From Candidatus Woesearchaeota archaeon (lineage in GTDB: Archaea > Nanobdellota > Nanobdellia > Woesearchaeales > GW2011-AR9), in contig JACQNF010000009.1 of the NCBI GenBank assembly GCA_016203215.1, positions 1 through 5,793 on the forward strand: a stretch of DNA of 5,793 bases. The letters are read 5' to 3'. Position numbers and translations under genes: made by a program. Every line of letters starts with the position of its first letter. The stretch's first letter is position 1. This document shows positions 1 to 5,000 of this stretch, in pieces. The notes below the pieces were generated by a model that saw only the letters and a list, made by a program, of their open reading frames with translations, was not told the DNA's origin and did not search any database.

Positions 1-1415
1 AGAAAGATGCGGCAAAGCTTGATCTTCATTCTGGTGATCGTATTCTCTTACGAAATAATGGCACAGAAGTGACATGTATCCTGGATATCTCTGAAAGTGA
101 TAAAGCCGTCCCTGAGGGGAAGATTGGTCTGTTTGAAGAAGTCCTCGACCGCTTGAAGGTGAAAAATAATCACCACGTCACATTGCGTTTTACTGGCAAG
201 CCAGAATCTATCGGCCATATCCGTGATAAGCTGTATGGTAAGCGACTAGCCTATGACGAGCTCTTTCACATCATTGATGATATTACTCATGATCGATTGA
301 CGGATATTGAGAAGACTTACTTCGTCTCTGCAGGGTTCGCGAATGGGTGGAGTACAGAAGAAGTTGTTGATATGACTCGTGCGATAGTTGAAACTGGCTC
401 ACGGATTAAGTTTCGGGGAGTAACATTAGATAAGCACAGTATCGGCGGTGTGCCGGGAAACAGGACGACGATGGTTATTGTCCCGATCATTGCCGCAGCA
501 GGATTTACTATTCCGAAGACCAGTTCCCGAGCAATAACTTCTCCGGCGGGGACTGCCGATACTATGGAATGTCTGGCGAACGTCGAATTATCCGAAAAAA
601 AAATTAAAAGTGTCGTGCGCAACGCTGGTGCGTGCATGGTCCATGGGGGTTCGATGAATCTCGCCCCTGCTGATGACAAAATCATCGAGGTAGAACATCC
701 TTTGTCCATCGATGCAGAAGGACAGCTCCTTGCTTCAGTCATGGCCAAGAAAGCATCGGTGACGGCAAACCATGTTCTGATTGACATTCCGATGGGGAGG
801 AGCACGAAGGCAAACACTTGGAAAAAAGCAAAACGTCTGCGTAAAATGTTTCAGCTTGTCGGAAGAAAACTTGGGATTGATGTTCGCGTGATCATTACCG
901 ACGGATCGCATCCGATCGGAAATGGTGTAGGTCCTTTGTTGGAAGCGGAAGATGTGATGGCGGTCTTGCGAAACGACCCTCTTGCTCCCGATGATCTACG
1001 GAAAAAAGCATTGATGATGGCAGGCATACTTCTCGAGATGACAAAGAAGTATAAAAAAGGACAAGGGCTGGCTGCTGCGCGTGAAATTTTGGAAAGCGGC
1101 AAAGCATTGAAGAAAATGAATCAAATCATCCAAGCTCAAGGTCGAAAGCCGCGGCCTAAACTGGGTGCATTCTGCCACCAAGTCTGCACTCGGAAAATAG
1201 GACGTGTCCGGGAGGTAGATAACATTATTATCACCAAGATCGCGCGCATCGCTGGCGCGCCGTCTGACAAAGGTGCTGGACTTTTCCTACGAAAGAAAGT
1301 TCATGAGATGGTAAAGCGAGGGGATGTTTTATACACAGTATACGCTGCAAATAAATTCAAGTTAGATCTAGCGATGGAATTTGTCCGTAAGAACAATGGT
1401 TATGTTGTGAGATAA
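1..1415 (+). CDS. deoA: AMP phosphorylase (archaeal thymidine-phosphorylase family), 5' partial
   Basis: The frame is open from the first complete codon (position 3) to TAA at 1413-1415, giving 470 visible residues. Archaeal AMP phosphorylases are about 500 aa, so roughly 30 N-terminal residues lie upstream; the GTG at 69 is internal. The family phosphorolyses NMPs (AMP, CMP, UMP) to base plus ribose-1,5-bisphosphate, feeding ribose-1,5-bisphosphate isomerase and form III RuBisCO in archaea; those partners are not in this window. Visible signatures are KHSIGGVPGN (432-461), KTSSRAIT followed by SPAGTAD (516-560) and GGSMNLAPADD (645-677), which form the phosphate/nucleotide-binding core. The SSRAIT and VPGN forms are typical of the archaeal AMP enzyme rather than bacterial thymidine phosphorylase. 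An N-terminal barrel-like domain precedes the helical core, and a C-terminal pyrimidine-phosphorylase-type domain with AGAPSDKGAG lies near 1245-1280. The product should be cytoplasmic. The gene overlaps the next one by one base. Substrate preference is inferred from family. Confidence 0.95.
   Translation, partial: KDAAKLDLHSGDRILLRNNGTEVTCILDISESDKAVPEGKIGLFEEVLDRLKVKNNHHVTLRFTGKPESIGHIRDKLYGKRLAYDELFHIIDDITHDRLTDIEKTYFVSAGFANGWSTEEVVDMTRAIVETGSRIKFRGVTLDKHSIGGVPGNRTTMVIVPIIAAAGFTIPKTSSRAITSPAGTADTMECLANVELSEKKIKSVVRNAGACMVHGGSMNLAPADDKIIEVEHPLSIDAEGQLLASVMAKKASVTANHVLIDIPMGRSTKANTWKKAKRLRKMFQLVGRKLGIDVRVIITDGSHPIGNGVGPLLEAEDVMAVLRNDPLAPDDLRKKALMMAGILLEMTKKYKKGQGLAAAREILESGKALKKMNQIIQAQGRKPRPKLGAFCHQVCTRKIGRVREVDNIIITKIARIAGAPSDKGAGLFLRKKVHEMVKRGDVLYTVYAANKFKLDLAMEFVRKNNGYVVR
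1407..1411 (+). promoter_or_regulatory. Weak Shine-Dalgarno-like GTGAG before the DUF1003 start
   Basis: GTGAG lies inside the last codons of the AMP phosphorylase gene, three bases before the ATG at 1415. GTGA matches part of the archaeal GGAGGTGA ribosome-site consensus. The match is short and the spacing tight, so coupling through the one-base stop/start overlap may matter more than this site. Confidence 0.3.
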
Positions 1416-1957
1416 TGGCTCGACGTAGATTTAAAGGATTAGGACGGGAAACTATCGCCGCCGAGACGGATCTTCGTTCTACGCTCCACAAGCGTTTTCG
1501 TGAAGGATCAGTGGATATTCTTGCAGTTTTGAAGAGCGAGATTCATCGTGTTGAGAAGAATCTCCAACGCGTTGATGAATACTACCGCCAAAATCTTCGG
1601 TTCATGGACAGACTTTCTGATAGAATCGCGGAAGTTGGAGGAAGCTGGGGGTTCATCATTTCTTTTTTACTGTTCCTCCTTTTCTGGATGATCCTTAACA
1701 GTATTATTTTCATCAAGAGACCATTTGATCCATATCCTTATATCCTCCTCAATTTGATTCTCTCTTCCCTTGCGGCAATTCAAGCGCCAATCATTTTGAT
1801 GAGTCAAAACCGTGCGTCAAAAAGGGATCAGGCGCGGCTGGAGATTGACCTGGAAAAAGACTTGCGTGATCTTCACGTTGATGAAGAATCTCATCGCCTG
1901 CTCTTAGAGTTGCGGAAGGATATGGAAGCAGTAAAGAGAAAAGTGGGTGTAAAATAA
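1415..1957 (+). CDS. DUF1003-family integral membrane protein
   Basis: This 180-residue protein matches the DUF1003 family, whose biochemical role is unknown. Family hallmarks are GGSWGFI at the start of helix 1, the connecting FDPYPYILLN (residues 104-113) and QAPIILMSQNR (123-133) at the end of helix 2. Two membrane helices span about residues 77-100 and 107-130. A basic, largely helical N-terminal segment (1-70) and a charged C-terminal helix with coiled-coil character (134-176) flank them, both probably cytoplasmic. The start is well constrained: an in-frame TAA lies at 1388-1390, and no ATG, GTG or TTG occurs between it and the ATG at 1415. That ATG shares its A with the stop codon of the AMP phosphorylase gene, so the two genes are very probably one operon. 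A functional link to nucleotide salvage is not shown by the sequence. TAA is at 1955-1957. Confidence 0.92.
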   Translation: MARRRFKGLGRETIAAETDLRSTLHKRFREGSVDILAVLKSEIHRVEKNLQRVDEYYRQNLRFMDRLSDRIAEVGGSWGFIISFLLFLLFWMILNSIIFIKRPFDPYPYILLNLILSSLAAIQAPIILMSQNRASKRDQARLEIDLEKDLRDLHVDEESHRLLLELRKDMEAVKRKVGVK

Positions 1958-1985
1958 TTTTCAAAGCTTCTTGGGTAAACTTAAT

Positions 1986-2011
1986 ACAAACTCCTAAGTA
2001 CAAACTTCTAA
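1986..2011 (+). repeat. Imperfect 12-bp direct repeat upstream of the TATA-like element
   Basis: ACAAACTCCTAA (1986-1997) and ACAAACTTCTAA (2000-2011) match at 11 of 12 bases, with a 14-base period. The pair ends two bases before the proposed BRE at 2013. Its position fits a regulator-binding site for the surface-protein gene, but it is short and A-rich, so chance is possible. Confidence 0.5.
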
Positions 2012-2012
2012 A

Positions 2013-2028
2013 CGCAAAGCATATAAAT
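2013..2028 (+). promoter_or_regulatory. Putative archaeal BRE/TATA promoter for the surface-protein gene
   Basis: CGCAAAG (2013-2019) resembles a purine-rich TFB recognition element, and ATATAAAT (2021-2028) resembles an archaeal TATA box. Transcription would be expected to start about 25 bases downstream, near 2048-2053, giving a leader of only some 11-16 bases before the ATG at 2064. It sits in the only intergenic gap of the window, which suggests that the third gene is transcribed separately from the AMP phosphorylase/DUF1003 pair. The call rests on consensus resemblance and position alone. Confidence 0.5.
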
Positions 2029-2052
2029 CTTATTAGATTCATTATTCCTAAA

Positions 2053-2058
2053 AAGGGA
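2053..2058 (+). promoter_or_regulatory. Possible ribosome-binding site AAGGGA
   Basis: The G-run at 2055-2057 lies six bases before the ATG at 2064. It is only a partial match to GGAGGTGA, but it is the only purine-rich Shine-Dalgarno-like tract in the short predicted leader. Confidence 0.4.
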
Positions 2059-2063
2059 TGTAG

Positions 2064-5000
2064 ATGGCACGAAAGGCAAAACCAACCGTTTCTCCAGGTA
2101 AATTGATCCTGCTTATTGCGAGCATCGTTTTGTTGGTAGTTCTATTAAGTTCTCTTTATCCTTTGCTCAGAGAGAAAGGAGTGACGGGAAAGGCGTTTGC
2201 GCCGCCGGGACAAGCATTCGCCTCGTGTTCTTCTGAAAAAGGTGGTTTTGTTTTTAGATACAATGACAACAAGAATATAGCTCTCTGTTCTGGTGTCGAT
2301 AATAACGGGCACGAATGCAACAGTGATTATGTCGGTTTCATTAAAACGGTGACTACTAATAGTGGCTCAGTCGATGTTAGATGTAATGCTAATCCCAGTT
2401 ATCAAGACCCTGCATTCCGTTGGGTTGAATGTGACACCAACGCAAATTTGGGTACCAGTGGTTTTAAATGGTCTGTCGGCGAGGGATATCTCTTTGGTGA
2501 TGGCAAGACTCTCTGCGCCCAAAATGGAGAAGTGGAATCTTTTTTTGTCTGTCCGTCCTCGCATCGGATTTCCGGCAGTGAGGGTGTGTTTCAGGACACC
2601 GGCGTTGTCCAAACGATTAAAGGAGATTATCTCTGTAACGGAGGAAATGGGTGGAAATTATGTGATGAATCTCAAAAAGATAAAACATTATCCGAAACAG
2701 ACGGAAAGTCTCTCTTCTATTGTCAAGAGAGGGATGGAAAATTGCGGTGGGAGAAGTGTTCTTCGTCGGAGAACAATGGGCAAGTTACCAACAACCAGAT
2801 TCGCTACTGCGACGGTGCGGAATGGGTGAAATGCGATGCCGCAGCAAAAGGACAAGTCAGCGTAGACCAGAAGTATTATTGTGAAGGTACTATTTGGAAG
2901 GAATGTCAAGTTGAAAATTCATTTAGCTCTGATTATAAAGCGTTATGCAAAGGGGGAAAATGGAGCGTCTTTCTTCAAGCAGCAACACCTCCATCTGGTT
3001 TCAGCTGGGACGTTCCGCCAGTCCCTCAGCTTAGTTTTGAGCAAGAAGGGGTAGTGGTTTACAACAAACAGAGAAAAGATGCTACGGGTACCGTTCTTGG
3101 TGGTGCACCGACTGGAAGAAAATTTTATTGTCCAAGCACTCAGTTTTGTCCTGCAACATCTTACCAACAGGTAGATAATTGTTATTCTGAGAATACTATC
3201 TTTCCGTCCGAACCTTCCGGGAAGAAACCAGATTGGCTCTGTACTCTTGAGAACAACGAGGGCATCTGGGTGTACTGTAATCCTAATCTTCCGAAAGAGT
3301 ACAAACTCTATGAAGAGAAGTATCTCTGTGACATTAAAGGAGGAAATTATCTGTGGAACAAGTGCGACAAAGATAAGCTCTCTGAGGACAAAAAATATTA
3401 TTGCGATGGCACAAAGTGGACACCGTGTACTAGTTCTCTCAACGGCGGGGCAACTCAGAATGAGAACTACGTCTGTTCTGGTGAAGAATGGAGTTCTTCA
3501 TTTAAGCTTGATAGTGCTAATCTCTTTGAAGTTCGTATCCAACAGGATGGTGACAAGAAAGATATTTCTCCATTGGGGAGTACCTATCTCTGCGACAAAG
3601 GCACCGAGAACATCAAATTTAGGGCAACAATTTGTTATGGGCTAACTGAAGCTCTTCTGACTGTGCCTTCGTTTACCTTTTTGCAAGGATCAAATCAACC
3701 GCTCCAGACGAAAGGCAATATTCTTTTTACGTATGATGAAGCTGATCCGAAGTCGGTGAGTGCCCACTACATTGTTCGCCTTACAACTGAACAGCCTGCT
3801 TTTGATCTACTTACTCTTTCCGTTGTGGCGCAAAATTTCGTCGCTGGACGTCGTTTAGCAGTTGAAGTTGATGGGCAGTATTATCTTCTGACGCAAGTAC
3901 CTGCCGGACCGTTAGATCTTAGCAAGCTTGAACTCGTCTGGTTGCCGTCCAAAAATCCCGTCCCTGTAACCGTGTTAGCAAGTGATACGTACCAGTTTGA
4001 GATTCAGGCAAAGAAAGTGCTGCAGATTTCCTACGTGGCAGATCGAGTCGTAATTCAGTTAGCCAAACCCGTTGAAGCATTCGCCGGTCAAGTCACTTTA
4101 CATAATCTTGCTGCAGAATATGAAGTTGTCTTTTCTCGTCAGCAACCGGTGAAATTACAGGATCCGGAATTAGGGGGGCCGGTAATCGTCCCTTGTCTTT
4201 CCGATTCTCCAAGTGATCCATTAACGCTTCAGATCTGTCTTAACGATCAAGTCCAACCTGTAGCGACAGTACAGCGTGATGTGTTGACCGACGTACGTAT
4301 CAACAATGTTCCTGTGGCGTTCCTCTACCACTGGGATGATGCGACGAAGAGCAAGCGCGCTTCTATTTTTTCGTTGCAAACCCTCGATGGTCGGAAAGAG
4401 GAGAATCCTCTCGAACTGCAGTACGAAGACTTTGTCGGAAGTCTCGTCGATGACGACAAGCGGGTTGCTCTTCGGTTTGCAAATAATCTTTATCTGCTGG
4501 ATCATGATGGTGCCATCCTTTCACTTCCTGCGTTGAATTTAACTTCGTATGCTGAGGAGGGAAGGGTAACCTATTCTTCCGGCTCGCAAAGCGAAAAAAG
4601 TGTGGAGTTTCTCGTAGACGGGGGCAAGATCACCCTTACGCGTCAATTGATTTTTCCACCGCCGCCGTTCGCCCTCTCCGTGAAGACAACAGCGGAGCTG
4701 TTGTCGAATCCGCTCGATTTAGCGCAAGAGCTGTCCACTTCTTTTTCGTCGGAAGTGCCGGTGATGGTCACTGCTCCGATCAACTATGGCGTGCTTGGTC
4801 AAGATACAGCGGACGTGTTGGGATTCAAACATTTCTTTAAAGTCAAGGGAGATGGACCAGGCCAATCGACGATGCCACTTGAATTTCAAACTGTCTATCC
4901 TGATGTCCACGCGGCAGGACAGACTCTCTTCTATTATTATGGCGCTGAGAAGAAAGGCGGAGAATTAGTTAAAACTGCTCGTGTATATCTTTACTATAAC

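Noticed and set aside
69..71. GTG at 69 as the start of the AMP phosphorylase gene
   Set aside because: The frame is open back to position 3 and those residues (LHSGDRILL) fit the N-terminal domain of the family, so the true start is upstream of the window.
595..603. Run of nine A residues as a frameshift or slippage site
   Set aside because: The frame reads through it as SEKKIK and remains alignable to the AMP phosphorylase family on both sides, so no frameshift is present; it is only a spot prone to sequencing error.
317..817. Minus-strand open frame of 166 codons inside the AMP phosphorylase gene
   Set aside because: It lies antisense to a gene with clear family motifs and its translation resembles no family I recognise; it is a shadow of the real frame.
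1958..1985. Terminator after the DUF1003 gene
   Set aside because: Only a run of four T follows the stop, with no stable hairpin and no long T-tract.
2026..2039. Inverted repeat AATCT-TATT-AGATT as a terminator or operator
   Set aside because: The stem is only five mostly A/T pairs in an A/T-rich gap, and it lies between the TATA-like element and the predicted start site; not distinguishable from chance.
2214..2228. Lipobox at FASC (C55) or an archaellin/pilin-type signal in the giant protein
   Set aside because: FASC does not fit the usual small/aliphatic lipobox and lies far beyond the hydrophobic helix; the residues before the helix (SPGK) do not fit a class III K/R-G cleavage site.
2362..2829. 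Plus-strand open frame of 155 codons in another phase within the surface-protein gene
   Set aside because: It overlaps the Cys/Trp repeat coding frame, which has a clear periodic pattern; the alternative translation shows no such structure.
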